A DNA stretch of 56,047 bases, from the NCBI RefSeq assembly GCF_001438655.1, contig NZ_JQBR01000013.1, positions 929 through 56,975 on the forward strand. Direction: 5' to 3'. Below the pieces are notes generated by a model, which was given only the letters and a program-made list of their open reading frames with translations, searched no databases and had not been told where the DNA came from. The position numbers and the translations under genes were made by a program. This DNA comes from Pediococcus cellicola (lineage in GTDB: Bacteria; Bacillota; Bacilli; Lactobacillales; Lactobacillaceae). This document shows positions 1-9,525 of this stretch, in pieces. Position 1 is the first letter of the stretch, and every line of letters starts with the position of its first letter.

Positions 1-69
1 TTTAATTTTCAATAAAAAACCAATGTCAATGATAAACAAATTAAACACATATTTTTACTTTACAATAAG

Positions 70-1137
70 CTATTTCAAAACAAATTGTATAGCTTCCTGT
101 AATGCATCGTTTGCTTGTCTAAAGTCACCAACTTTATCCATAAATGCATGGACCATTCCGTTGTATCGAATATACTGAATATTGCCACCTGCCAACTTCA
201 TTTTTTGGTAGAATGCTTCCCCTTGCAAACGGAGTGGATCAAATTCACCCACCATAAATAATGTTTTGGGAAAATTGACTAAGACGTTGCTGGGAATGTT
301 GAGTGGTGATAAATACATGTTCTCATTATCAGCACCATGAATATACCAATCATCAATTGACGCACTACTGCCATTAAAATTACGGATGTATTGAGCAATT
401 AGGCTTTGGTCTTTTTTAGCTTTGAGACCCTCTGGTGAATCAAACCTACTACGTAATTCTGTTTTTTTACCTCCGTAGGTGACAGGATATAAAGCGACCA
501 ATTTGTTCAAATAATTTGTGCCAAATTCACAATCCAAAGTAGCTAAATTATAAGAAAGTGTCCCTCCTGCCGAATCACCCATGACGGTTATTTTTTTTGA
601 GTCTACACCACAACTATCAGCATTCTCATATATCCACCGTAGAACACGATATGAATCCAAAAGTCCAACTGGGTATGGGTGTTCTGGTGCTAACCCGTAA
701 TCTACCGATACAACTCGTACTGCACCATAGTCAGCTAACGCTTGGCAGGGAAATTCCACATTATTTAGTGACCCTCCAAAAAAACCACCGCCATGCTCAA
801 AAATAATTGTCGGTAAACTGCTATCCTTTAAAGCCGTCTGTACATATGTACGTGCTGGGACAGTTGTATCAAAAGTTTGATTTTTAATTGTCAGTTCATG
901 ACTAGGTGCATAATTAGCCTTTTTCCACCCCATTCCGGCACGAATTTCCTCAAGTGATTGGTTTTGATTATTACTGCCAAATCCACCTGTATCATTGTTA
1001 TTCACAGATGCATCAATCTCTTCTCGTGCTTTAGGATCAAAAAAACCTTCTTCTTTCATTCCCGGAACCAACTTCATAGTATAATCTGCATTTCGAACGG
1101 CAACTTTTTTCATTAAATCTGATTTAATTTTACTCAT
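70..1137 (-). CDS. alpha/beta hydrolase, HSL-type esterase/lipase
   Basis: A 355-residue cytoplasmic serine hydrolase that probably cleaves small carboxyl esters. The oxyanion-hole motif HGGG lies at residues 115-118 and the nucleophile elbow GDSAGG has Ser189. The likely acid lies in GEFDP and the likely base is the His of VHAF near residue 330. This order is typical of the hormone-sensitive-lipase family; about 110 residues precede HGGG, somewhat longer than usual. There is no signal peptide. The ATG follows AGAGGAA. It is the last gene of a run behind an MFS transporter and an AraC regulator, so it may process what that transporter imports. The natural substrate is unknown. Confidence 0.85.
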   Translation of the reverse strand: MSKIKSDLMKKVAVRNADYTMKLVPGMKEEGFFDPKAREEIDASVNNNDTGGFGSNNQNQSLEEIRAGMGWKKANYAPSHELTIKNQTFDTTVPARTYVQTALKDSSLPTIIFEHGGGFFGGSLNNVEFPCQALADYGAVRVVSVDYGLAPEHPYPVGLLDSYRVLRWIYENADSCGVDSKKITVMGDSAGGTLSYNLATLDCEFGTNYLNKLVALYPVTYGGKKTELRSRFDSPEGLKAKKDQSLIAQYIRNFNGSSASIDDWYIHGADNENMYLSPLNIPSNVLVNFPKTLFMVGEFDPLRLQGEAFYQKMKLAGGNIQYIRYNGMVHAFMDKVGDFRQANDALQEAIQFVLK

Positions 1138-1157
1138 CTTTAAATTCCTCTTTAATT

Positions 1158-2366
1158 CTATAATTTGTTTATAGCTTCTTTATTATTTACTTTCTGCTGA
1201 TAAATTAATTCCAAACTAGTAACTAAGCATAAAACAATCAGACCAATGCTACATACCAACATATTAGATGCTGGACTATCGTTCCCGGTAAATTTAGTAA
1301 AAAAATTAATTAAAATTGGTGACATAAACACACCAATATTAGTCAAAATCAAAATTGTTGAAGTTGCTAAGTTCTTTGAATTTTCCGGCGCAACCTCACC
1401 TAATAATGTGTATAGTGTTGGTACTGTCATGGAAAATCCAACCCCAGCAATAATTACGCCAAATACAATAGGTATAAATGCTTTCAAACTTCCAATCATA
1501 AAAAAGCCAATTGACATTAAAAGCAACCCAAACGGTAAGCTTTTATGTCCTAAATATTTATAGATAACACCATAAAGTAAACCAGTCAGTAGTGAAACTA
1601 GCGTAAACACTCCAAGTACTGTAGAAGCCATACTTGGTGAACCGATTTTTTCTACTGTGAATAGATCGGCCAATTTTACAGTAATAACCAGGAAAAATGC
1701 ATACAGAAAGAAAGTAATTATCGAAATTAAAATAACAGGGAAGTTCAGACGTTGATGTGTGTGTATTTTTGCACTACTCATTTTCCTTGAAACTTTCTTC
1801 TGTTCTCCCACGTCGGGGACAATAATCCAAAATAAAATTAGAACAGGCAGACAGATAATGTATATCAAAAATGTTGCATGCCAACCAAATCTCAATAAAT
1901 AACTAACTGCAAATGACAAAATGGAACTTCCCAGTGAACCTGCAGCATTTTGAAATCCTAACATAGTTGCCAATTCCTCATCCTTATAAAAATCATATAG
2001 CATACTAATCGCAAGAGAATTGAAAACGCCGATTCCTAGGCCAAGCAAAAGTCGAGAACATAGCACAATCATATAGTTACTTGAAATTACTGGAGCTAAT
2101 CCTGAAAAAAGAGCAACCACCAGGCCAACTAAAACGGTCTTTTTTTGACCTATTTTTAAGATAATCACGTTGCTCAAAAAAATTCCAATAATAATTCCTA
2201 AATTTGGAATCGTTGAAAGAGTTTCAACCGCAGAAGCTGATTGGAACTTAAATGTCTTATCCATTAACGGAATCGCGGCTGCAATATTTGGCGCAATCAT
2301 GAGTAATAATGAAATAGACAGAATGGCTATTTTAAAAATCACGGATTTTGATTTTACTTTTGACAA
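1158..2366 (-). CDS. MFS transporter
   Basis: A membrane protein of about 402 residues with around 12 hydrophobic segments and the major facilitator loop pattern (LKIGQKKT after the second segment, RLLLGLGIGVFNS in the fourth). It would move a small solute or drug by proton coupling. A GTG at 2375 is only two bases from AGGA; the TTG at 2366 has about 10 bases of spacing and is preferred. The gene lies 20 bases upstream of the esterase and 92 bases downstream of the AraC regulator, all on one strand. Substrate unknown; the esterase suggests an ester-bearing compound, which is inference. Confidence 0.8.
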   Translation of the reverse strand: MSKVKSKSVIFKIAILSISLLLMIAPNIAAAIPLMDKTFKFQSASAVETLSTIPNLGIIIGIFLSNVIILKIGQKKTVLVGLVVALFSGLAPVISSNYMIVLCSRLLLGLGIGVFNSLAISMLYDFYKDEELATMLGFQNAAGSLGSSILSFAVSYLLRFGWHATFLIYIICLPVLILFWIIVPDVGEQKKVSRKMSSAKIHTHQRLNFPVILISIITFFLYAFFLVITVKLADLFTVEKIGSPSMASTVLGVFTLVSLLTGLLYGVIYKYLGHKSLPFGLLLMSIGFFMIGSLKAFIPIVFGVIIAGVGFSMTVPTLYTLLGEVAPENSKNLATSTILILTNIGVFMSPILINFFTKFTGNDSPASNMLVCSIGLIVLCLVTSLELIYQQKVNNKEAINKL

Positions 2367-2391
2367 GTTAATCACTTCCTAATATTTTTGT

Positions 2392-2403
2392 ATCAAGCTT
2401 GAT
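2392..2403. promoter_or_regulatory. 12-bp palindrome, candidate operator
   Basis: ATCAAGCTTGAT is a perfect palindrome in the gap between the AraC regulator and the MFS gene, 26 bases before the MFS start. A TATAAT-like box lies just upstream on the minus strand. An operator role is inference. Confidence 0.3.
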
Positions 2404-2458
2404 CACAAAACACATTATATAATGAAAGCCTTTTCAAAAGTGGCTCCATAGTAACCAA

Positions 2459-3325
2459 TTAAAGGCCATTTTTTGACCTTTTTATATTTTGACGGTATTT
2501 AATTGGCGTCAGCCCATATTTTCTTTTAAACGCCATTCGAAATGACTTGGAATTTGGGAAACCAACCGAATCGGCAATTTCATTCTCTTTTTTCTCTGTA
2601 TTCGTTAATATCCTAAATGCTTGCTGAAGTCTGAATTCACGCAAGTATGCCATAACGCTCATTCCCATTTGGCCTTTAAATAAACGAGATAAATAGCCCA
2701 CTGACAAATGAAATTTATTTGCTATTGTCGATAAATATAGCTTTTCTTTATAATATTTTCCCATATAATCTAGTACTTGCGATAAAATTCTTAGATTTGT
2801 CGTAATAGAGAGATTACTAGTCTCTGACTTGATTTCACTAAAATTAATGGTTAACTCCTTCAAAATTGAAAAAATATCATTCATTTGAGCCAACCTTCTC
2901 TGTTCCGGCCTTAGTGTACTATTCTGTAATCTATAAAAATGAATAAGTACTCGCCTTAATTGTTCAATTTTTTGTTTACTTTCGTCAGAATTGGCATTGG
3001 CAATTCTAAACCAATAGTAATCGTAATTAGGGATTTCTCGCTTTAAAAATTGATATGGAAATAAAAAAGTTAAAGCGATCACATTAGAAGTATTCTGAAT
3101 ATTGGTTACCGCATGTATCTCATCAGTATTTACGATAATAACATTATTAGGATTCTCCTGAACCCTTTTGCCACTAATGATAAAATCTGCCTTACCCTGG
3201 ATAGTCATATCAATCTCCAATGCTTGATGCCAGTGTCGTAAAATATTCTGCGTGTTTGCACTTTGAACTATAAATTTGACAGGAACATCTGAATTGTCTA
3301 TGTCAATTTTTTCATGTTGGTACAT
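2459..3325 (-). CDS. AraC family transcriptional regulator
   Basis: A regulator of about 288 residues. The N-terminal half is cupin-like, with HWHQALEIDMTIQGKADF near residues 32-51, and would bind a small ligand. The C-terminal 100 residues carry two helix-turn-helix motifs: LYLSTIANKFHLSVGYLSRLFK and the AraC signature ending GFPNSKSFRMAFKRKYGLTP. A GTG at 3343 is in frame, but its own first codons form the GGGGGAT ribosome site for the ATG at 3325, so the ATG is the better start. It probably controls the adjacent MFS and esterase genes. Confidence 0.85.
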   Translation of the reverse strand: MYQHEKIDIDNSDVPVKFIVQSANTQNILRHWHQALEIDMTIQGKADFIISGKRVQENPNNVIIVNTDEIHAVTNIQNTSNVIALTFLFPYQFLKREIPNYDYYWFRIANANSDESKQKIEQLRRVLIHFYRLQNSTLRPEQRRLAQMNDIFSILKELTINFSEIKSETSNLSITTNLRILSQVLDYMGKYYKEKLYLSTIANKFHLSVGYLSRLFKGQMGMSVMAYLREFRLQQAFRILTNTEKKENEIADSVGFPNSKSFRMAFKRKYGLTPIKYRQNIKRSKNGL

Positions 3326-3601
3326 GTCTATCCCCCGCTTCACTTAACATTACTAACTTTTATTAAACCATAAAAGAATAAATACAAGTTAGAATTTAAC
3401 CGATCCATTATTTTTCCAAAAAAATTTATTTTGTGCCGAAAGCTGTCTCTTAAGTCGCGTAACTAAAATTCTGATCAATTATTTAAAAATCGTATTTCAC
3501 CCTAAAACTTAATTGATCATCGAATAAGATAAAAGCATTATTTTTTTATAGTTAATTTTTTCATACGTATTATACATATATTGACGAATTAAAAATCCTA
3601 A

Positions 3602-4314
3602 GAAATTGCAGACAATGCCCAAACGATTGACAAAACCGAGATCTGTGAGACCACGACTTATTATATTCAGGACACCTCACATTGGGACACCGAATATAAC
3701 AACACCATTTTTGACGCCCACCGTGGCCTTCATAAAACGAAGAAAACAACTAAACAGTTGATAAATAGTTTTGCCCGCTCTAAAGAAGCCAACTTTATGT
3801 TGACGCAGGAAATGGGACGCCAACTCAATGTCAAACGGTGCTGTCCTTATGTATTAGGCAACGTGCAATTCGTGCCAACGAGTGGTGTCACTTATACTTC
3901 GACTAACTGGATTGCCGTTCATCATTTAAAGGATGATTATCAGGATGTGGAAGATGCAAAACGACTCTACTGTTATTCAATGAAGGCCTCCGTTTGAATG
4001 CCCGAATTGATTTGAAACATTTAGAGCGTAAATTGAAAACCGTGCGAAAATACTATGACTTCCAGGTAAGTTTGGTCAAATTTTGGGGCAACCAATTTAC
4101 GACCGAATTTGTCGCACCTCAAGCTAATAGTTATCTATTTACACGTATTTCTAAAACTGCTGAGTTGCCAGAAATAGAGTACCAAAATTGTCGAGAAATC
4201 TTGATACAAATTTTATTCCAGGTTTGTAAAACAATGAACCCTGAAGATCGGATCAGACTCGACGACATGGAAATATTTTATAATGACATGCTGAAAAAAC
4301 ACGGACTGCTGTAG
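3602..4314 (+). pseudogene. ComK-like protein, 5' truncated and frameshifted
   Basis: The reading frame opens after a stop at 3599-3601 and lacks roughly the first 35 residues of the intact paralogue at 4774-5559. It matches that paralogue through residues such as TIDKTEIC, DTSHWDTEYN and STNWIAVHHLKD. Near 3969 one base is missing: the frame falls into KASV-stop, while the next frame continues as LLFNEGLRLNARIDLKHL and runs to TAG at 4312-4314. There is no start codon at the left edge. It is therefore a dead copy, probably from a tandem duplication. Confidence 0.75.
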
Positions 4315-4348
4315 AAATGTCACCCATTTATACTTGAATAGACCTTCT

Positions 4349-4462
4349 ACGATTAGTCTAGACCCAGAATTTAAGATGATGGTTTTGAATTATGATCTTA
4401 GTTTTACAGTTCAAGAAGCGAGTCAATCATTTGAATTAAAATCAGATATTGTAAAAATTTAA
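4349..4462 (+). pseudogene. possible transposase N-terminal remnant
   Basis: A short open stretch reads SLDPEFKMMVLNYDLSFTVQ then EASQSFELKSDIVKI and stops at 4460-4462. The pattern resembles the first helix-turn-helix of IS3-type transposases (F-K-x3-L then a short turn and a helix). No terminal repeats or downstream transposase sequence were seen. The rest of 4315-4773 shows no other gene, only AT-rich sequence leading to the next start. Confidence 0.25.
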
Positions 4463-4773
4463 ATGCACAAAGTCTACTATGATATTTTTCTTTAAAAACA
4501 TTACGGAGAGAACCATTATACAATTGTAAAGCTTATGTAGAGAAATCATATTATTTATTAAGTAAATGTTTAGTTACTTAATTTGCTATAATTTTTCTCA
4601 TAAATATCTATAAAAAAGTCTCTTTTCCCACAAAATGCCAAATATTTCTCGTTTCAAATGCGGGATTTCGGCTTGTCAAATACCTTCTTCCTTGGTACAC
4701 TCGAAAAAGTGTCAAGAATCACCTATTGATGATAGACACCATTAAAAATTTGTTACAACAAGGGAGAGAGTCC

Positions 4774-5559
4774 ATGGACACAGTTCATTTTGAAAAACTT
4801 AACGAGCTACACGAAGTCGTCGAACGACGCACAATGAGCCGCTTTAAGCAGGTTTTAGACAATGCTCAAACTATCGACAAAACGGATATATGCCCGTCTA
4901 CCACGTTCTATATCCATGACACCTCGCACTGGAACACCGACTACAACAGCATTGTTTTTGATATGCACCGTGGTGTTCACAAAACAAAAAGGACCAGTAA
5001 GCAGTTAATTAACATGTTCATTCGCGAAAATGAATCTAATTTTCTGTTGATGCAAGCAATGGGTCGTTTTCTTAAAATCAGAAGTGGCTGGCCTTATGTA
5101 TTTGGTAACACTCAATTTGTGCAAACGAGCGGTGCTAGCAAGCTGTCCACTAACTGGATTGCAGTTCACCACTTAAAAGATATTTATCACGATCATGACG
5201 ACGAAAAACGCCTTTTTCTTCTTTTCAAAGAGGGCTTTCGACTAAATATTCGTTTAGACTTTAAACAACTACACAATCGTATGACTAAGGTTCGTCAATA
5301 TTACGACTTACAAATGAACTTAACTAAGTATTTTTCTGAGCAATTCAACACCAAACTCAGTTTTTCAACCCCTGACAGCTACTTATTTACAAGAATGCCA
5401 GAATCGCCGAGATTGCCATACTCTGAATATGACAGTTCGCGTGAATTAGTTAAATATTTGATGTTCTTTGTGCAACACTCATTTGATCCAGAGTATATTG
5501 ATGAAAATCAATTAGATGATTTTTATGAACAAGCGGTTAAGGATAAGGGCGTACTTTAA
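4774..5559 (+). CDS. ComK-like protein (putative competence transcription factor family)
   Basis: An intact protein of 261 residues. The middle part resembles ComK in spacing and hydrophobic pattern: TSKQLINM, then LKIRSGWPYVFGNTQFVQTS, then STNWIAVHHLKD, compared with the ComK core in which I-V-D is followed by K-I-x-PP-I-x(6)-Q-I-F-x-FPT and W-I-x-H-V-H-V-K. The SYxGR motif of Bacillus ComK is not evident. There is an N-terminal helical stretch and a C-terminal extension of about 70 residues. A TTG at 4726 is in frame but lacks a ribosome site; ATG 4774 follows AGGGAGAG. Two decayed paralogues lie in this window. If the match is right it binds DNA; a wholly different family cannot be excluded. 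Confidence 0.5.
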   Translation: MDTVHFEKLNELHEVVERRTMSRFKQVLDNAQTIDKTDICPSTTFYIHDTSHWNTDYNSIVFDMHRGVHKTKRTSKQLINMFIRENESNFLLMQAMGRFLKIRSGWPYVFGNTQFVQTSGASKLSTNWIAVHHLKDIYHDHDDEKRLFLLFKEGFRLNIRLDFKQLHNRMTKVRQYYDLQMNLTKYFSEQFNTKLSFSTPDSYLFTRMPESPRLPYSEYDSSRELVKYLMFFVQHSFDPEYIDENQLDDFYEQAVKDKGVL

Positions 5560-5690
5560 AAGGCCGCCAACTATGCAATTACACATAATTAGCAGCCTAA
5601 ATTAAAAAATATATTGCGAACTCAGCTATCATTTGGTATCCTACTAAAGAGGCTAGTTTGTATGCATTGCAAACTAGAGTTCCTGTAGGT

Positions 5691-5726
5691 GATCACACTT
5701 CGAGTAATCGGGGTGTGATTTTTTTT
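5691..5726 (+). terminator. rho-independent terminator
   Basis: ATCACAC at 5692-5698 pairs with GTGTGAT at 5713-5719 and is followed by a run of T. It ends the ComK-like transcript. A second small hairpin (CTAGTTTG/CAAACTAG, about 5653-5677) lies just upstream. Confidence 0.75.
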
Positions 5727-5786
5727 ACTTTTAAATTTTTCAATATAAAGTTTCACTCCATCAGCAATCTAGCAAGGCTGGTTGCA

Positions 5787-6575
5787 TCAACTAATGCCCA
5801 TAATGACTTGATAACTGTTAAATAAATTAATTGAAATAACTAACAAAATTGCCATACGATATACTAGCTCAATTTTTTTTGTATCAACTACATGACTATA
5901 TTTTGCACCTACTATGCCACCAATGGCTGCCGCCGGAATAATAAATAACAATGTTTTTAAGTCAAAATTCCAAATCATTCCTGAGAAAACAACAGCCAAT
6001 ATTTTTGAAAATTGAGAAAATAGAATGGCAATAATGGAATAAACCGTTGCCTCTTTGATTGGAAAACTACAACAAAGCATCAGCATTGCCACATTAATGG
6101 GGCCACCACCAATTCCAAGTAACGTTGAAACCCATCCCAAAAACATACCGATTAACATTAACAGCAATATATTGGTAATTTTAAAATGCCAATATGGAGC
6201 AATTGAATAACCTAAAGCAAATAAAAGTGTCAAAACTGTTAGTACTACCTGAATTTGATTAATTATATGATCGTTTGCTACGGCTTTCTCTAACCAATTA
6301 AACGTCGAATTTCCTAGCAAGCCACCAATAATTGCTCCAAATGAAATAGCAAAAGCAAATTTTTTTTGGAGATGGAGTCCTAAATTTATTTGCTTGTACG
6401 TTGACGTAACCGCCATTGTAAAAACCGCTACGCTACTGAAAAAATTTATTTGGATTAATGGATGGGCACCGATGACATCTAAAACTGGTTTGATAATGAC
6501 ACCTCCGCCCATCCCCGCGATAGCACCAATTACATTGGCAAAGAAGATGACTAATGCATACGTGATATAGATCAT
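5787..6575 (-). CDS. TauE/SafE family anion exporter
   Basis: A membrane protein of about 262 residues with roughly eight hydrophobic segments and the two-fold repeat of the TauE/SafE family: GAIAGMGGGVIIKP near residue 20 and GWVSTLLGIGGGPINV near residue 150. Members export sulfite, sulfoacetate or related anions. It is the last gene of the sulfatase operon, 18 bases after EIIA, and the obvious role is to remove the sulfate or sulfite released by the sulfatase. ATG 6575 follows GGGGAGG; a GTG at 6578 is too close to it. The transported anion is inferred from context. Confidence 0.8.
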   Translation of the reverse strand: MIYITYALVIFFANVIGAIAGMGGGVIIKPVLDVIGAHPLIQINFFSSVAVFTMAVTSTYKQINLGLHLQKKFAFAISFGAIIGGLLGNSTFNWLEKAVANDHIINQIQVVLTVLTLLFALGYSIAPYWHFKITNILLLMLIGMFLGWVSTLLGIGGGPINVAMLMLCCSFPIKEATVYSIIAILFSQFSKILAVVFSGMIWNFDLKTLLFIIPAAAIGGIVGAKYSHVVDTKKIELVYRMAILLVISINLFNSYQVIMGIS

Positions 6576-6593
6576 CACAAACCTCCCCTTAAA

Positions 6594-7070
6594 TTAACTC
6601 AACATGGCCACTTTTTTCCCGGCTTTAGTTAATCCAGTTTGAAGATCAAGCCTCTTCTCTAAATCTGTGAAATTAGTAATAGCAACAATAATTACAGGAT
6701 TCAAATCAGCTTTCTTAACCACCTCAAGATCAATAGTCACTAACGGTGTCCCTGCATGCACTTTTTCATTCAAATTTACGTATACATTAAAGGGCTTGCC
6801 TTTTAAACTTACCGTATCAATTCCCATATGAATGATCAATTCCATGCCGGTATCACTAGTTAGCCCTATTCCATGTTTAGTGTCCGCAATGAACGTCACC
6901 TTACCAGCTACTGGCGCAACAATTTCACCATTCGTTGGATTGACAGCAAAACCATCGCCCATCATTTTACCGGCAAAAACTTCGTCAGGTACTTGCGTAA
7001 TTGGAATTACATCGCCCTCAGCTGGTGATACAATGTCAATCGTTTCTTTTTTCTTTGAAAACCAACCCAT
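6594..7070 (-). CDS. PTS EIIA component, glucose family
   Basis: A 158-residue cytoplasmic phosphocarrier. The phosphorylated His81 lies in IIHMGID and the helper His66 in DTKHGIGL, both hallmarks of EIIA-Glc-type domains. The start ATG follows AGAGGTAA. The EIIBC encoded at 9526-10959 lacks an EIIA domain, so this protein is its natural phosphate donor. The formylglycine-generating enzyme ends 15 bases upstream. Confidence 0.9.
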   Translation of the reverse strand: MGWFSKKKETIDIVSPAEGDVIPITQVPDEVFAGKMMGDGFAVNPTNGEIVAPVAGKVTFIADTKHGIGLTSDTGMELIIHMGIDTVSLKGKPFNVYVNLNEKVHAGTPLVTIDLEVVKKADLNPVIIVAITNFTDLEKRLDLQTGLTKAGKKVAMLS

Positions 7071-7085
7071 TTTATTACCTCTCTT

Positions 7086-7973
7086 TTAGATATCCTTAAC
7101 CACTCTAAATCCAAGATTAGAACTAGCTGAATCACTTACTTCACCATTTCTTGCGCCAACTCGGTATCTGTTACAAAAACTACAATGACATAAGAATGAC
7201 CCTCCACGAATTGCCATTTGATGTGGTTCGTGAACGTTTAAGGTTTCCTGCCAAAACTCCTGGCTTTGGTGATCAGTAAAACTTGTTAAAGGTATACCAC
7301 GCGAATTACTACACCATTCCCAGACATTACCAATCATTTGATACAGTCCGAAGTCGTTAGGTTGAAAACTTTTTACAGGAGCTGTTCCTAAATAACCATC
7401 TTCTAACGAATTCTCACTTGGAAAATTACCTTGCCAGGTATTAGCATGAAATTCGTGATTCTCAGTCAGATTATTACCCCATGGATATTTAAGACCGACT
7501 TTGCCACCACGTGCGGCCTTTTCCCATTCAGCTTCGGTTGGCAAACGATATCCTGCCCATACACAATAAGCAATTGCATCATTTAACGATACCTGGGTTA
7601 CTGGATAATCTAATCGTTTTGAAACACTACTTTGTGGACCTTCTGGATGATTCCAACAAGCCCCTTTAACAGCACGCCACCATGGCATATCTTTTGTAGC
7701 CTTAGTTTTTTCTAGCTCTTCTTGATCAAGAAGTTTGAAAAAAACATATGACCAGCCAAGCTTTTCGGCCTGTGTTTCATACCCAGTTTCATCTACAAAC
7801 TCTTTAAATTCACGAATTGTAACGGTTGTCGTACTAATTTGATAAGAAGCTAGTTCAATGCTAGTAATCGGTCCTTCCCTATCTACCGGGAAACCTATTT
7901 GATCGTTAGTGCCCATATCGAACTTTCCACCAGATATTATCTTAAATTCCGTTTCATCCTTTACTTTCAACAT
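7086..7973 (-). CDS. formylglycine-generating enzyme (FGE/SUMF1 family)
   Basis: A 295-residue protein that would oxidise the sulfatase active-site cysteine to formylglycine. The N-terminal [10 protein letters not shown] and central [19 protein letters not shown] and MIGNVWEWC blocks define the family. The C-terminal block [20 protein letters not shown] carries Cys262 and Cys267, spaced like the copper-binding active-site pair of true FGEs; many bacterial relatives lack them. No signal peptide, so it acts in the cytoplasm. It lies 34 bases downstream of its presumed client. The ribosome site (AAGGAAGGAA) is about 14 bases from the ATG, which is long, so expression may be coupled. FGE chemistry needs oxygen and copper, notable in a fermentative organism. 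Confidence 0.88.
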   Translation of the reverse strand: MLKVKDETEFKIISGGKFDMGTNDQIGFPVDREGPITSIELASYQISTTTVTIREFKEFVDETGYETQAEKLGWSYVFFKLLDQEELEKTKATKDMPWWRAVKGACWNHPEGPQSSVSKRLDYPVTQVSLNDAIAYCVWAGYRLPTEAEWEKAARGGKVGLKYPWGNNLTENHEFHANTWQGNFPSENSLEDGYLGTAPVKSFQPNDFGLYQMIGNVWEWCSNSRGIPLTSFTDHQSQEFWQETLNVHEPHQMAIRGGSFLCHCSFCNRYRVGARNGEVSDSASSNLGFRVVKDI

Positions 7974-8007
7974 AATTCTGTCTCAATTCCTTCCTTACAC
8001 CATAAAG

Positions 8008-9498
8008 TCATTTAAGCCCCAGTCTAATAAATTCTTCTTTTGGTGCTTCGATTTTTTTTAATAATTTGGTCAGTTTTTTAACCATAATTTTTTCAATTGC
8101 TTCATCATGCAAAGGATGTTCTTGATTCGGATCCTTAACAATATCAAACAAATAGTTTCCTAAAGCGTAAGAGTCCATATGATTACGTAACGATAATTTA
8201 CCCACAGCCATTCCTTGAGTAAATCGATTACCTTTTACTAATTCAAGACTCTTCATATCTTCCGGACTGTAAAATCCACGCATCTTTGTAAAAGCCAATG
8301 TATAATTCACTAATGGCTCATTATCTGGATTTTGTGAAGCGCGCATATAAACATATTTGCCATCATAGACACAGGCAAAACTACCATTTACACCAAATAG
8401 AATGTCACGTTCCTTAACATTTTTTTCATTACTCTTAGCTGCTTCATCAAGGACTTTTAAAATTGATTGTCCATCACGAACAGTATCATCGTGAATACTA
8501 AAGTAATCTAGCAACGTTTCCGGTAAATCAATTGTCTGGGCAATTTGTCCACAAACACTTCCGTCCCGTTCCGGATGCGCTGGATCATGAATAAAGAATG
8601 GCAAATGAACTAATTCGTCATAAACAGGAGAAATATTTTTTCCAATCCAATTATGTTCGCCTAGTAAAAAGCCATGATCAGTGTTCACGATTACCAAGGT
8701 ATCTTTCCACATATCATTTTGATCTAGAACATCTAGAATTTTTCCTAGATAGCGATCGCACATAGTTATCAGAGCTGCATACTCTTTTTTAAGATCCTCG
8801 ATGTCATCTTTAAATCGATCATCCACTAATTTTTGATAAGTTGGCCAATATGGAATGTCTTCTGACTTAATACAGTCATATATCTGACGGTACTTATCCG
8901 GTACATAAAATGGTTCATGGGGATCAAATGACTCAATTTGAAGAAACCAATTTTCTTTGTCATGATTTTTTTCTAAAAAATCAATTCCTGCATTAATAGT
9001 TTGAACACTAGAAATATCTTTTTCATCATGAATTCTTGTAATATTCGCCATATGTTGTTCAACCGAAACGCCTTTTTTATTTAAGGCATTCTTGTTCTGA
9101 TTAACTTCACCTTCCATTCGAGGAACCCATCGATCTCCTTCTTGTCCGCGGAAGCCTTCCCAACTAGAATAACGTGGCAAATATGTTGCCCCACCATCTT
9201 CCCAGTAGTGAGAATGATCAGTTACGATATGTGCATAGACACCGTTGTTCTTTAATTTTTCAATTGCTGATTGATCAAAAACCTCTAGTGGTCCCCATGA
9301 TCTAAATGGGAAATTATACATTCCTGTATGCAATTCCCGTCTGGCTGGGATACAAGGTAAACTCCCGCCATAAAAATTATCGAACGTAATCATCTTTTTC
9401 TGAAGACGTTGAAAATTTGGTGTTTTTATCCATTCATTACCAAAATTGGACAGAAACCTTTTTGACAAAGTATCAAACATAATCATAATGGCTCGCAT
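8008..9498 (-). CDS. sulfatase, Cys-type, cytoplasmic
   Basis: A 496-residue type I sulfatase. The modification motif C-x-P-x-R is present as Cys49-Ile-Pro-Ala-Arg53, so the residue is a cysteine that FGE can convert. Metal-ligand segments are visible: MIMFDT near residue 9 and VNTDHGFLLGEHNWIGK further on, with FDPHEPFY in between. There is no signal peptide or lipobox, so it must act on a sulfated substrate already in the cell, most likely the sulfated sugar phosphate delivered by the linked PTS. ATG follows AGAGGAAGAG. The exact sugar and sulfate position cannot be read from sequence. Confidence 0.92.
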   Translation of the reverse strand: MRAIMIMFDTLSKRFLSNFGNEWIKTPNFQRLQKKMITFDNFYGGSLPCIPARRELHTGMYNFPFRSWGPLEVFDQSAIEKLKNNGVYAHIVTDHSHYWEDGGATYLPRYSSWEGFRGQEGDRWVPRMEGEVNQNKNALNKKGVSVEQHMANITRIHDEKDISSVQTINAGIDFLEKNHDKENWFLQIESFDPHEPFYVPDKYRQIYDCIKSEDIPYWPTYQKLVDDRFKDDIEDLKKEYAALITMCDRYLGKILDVLDQNDMWKDTLVIVNTDHGFLLGEHNWIGKNISPVYDELVHLPFFIHDPAHPERDGSVCGQIAQTIDLPETLLDYFSIHDDTVRDGQSILKVLDEAAKSNEKNVKERDILFGVNGSFACVYDGKYVYMRASQNPDNEPLVNYTLAFTKMRGFYSPEDMKSLELVKGNRFTQGMAVGKLSLRNHMDSYALGNYLFDIVKDPNQEHPLHDEAIEKIMVKKLTKLLKKIEAPKEEFIRLGLK

Positions 9499-9525
9499 AC
9501 TAACTCTTCCTCTCTTTAAAACTTG

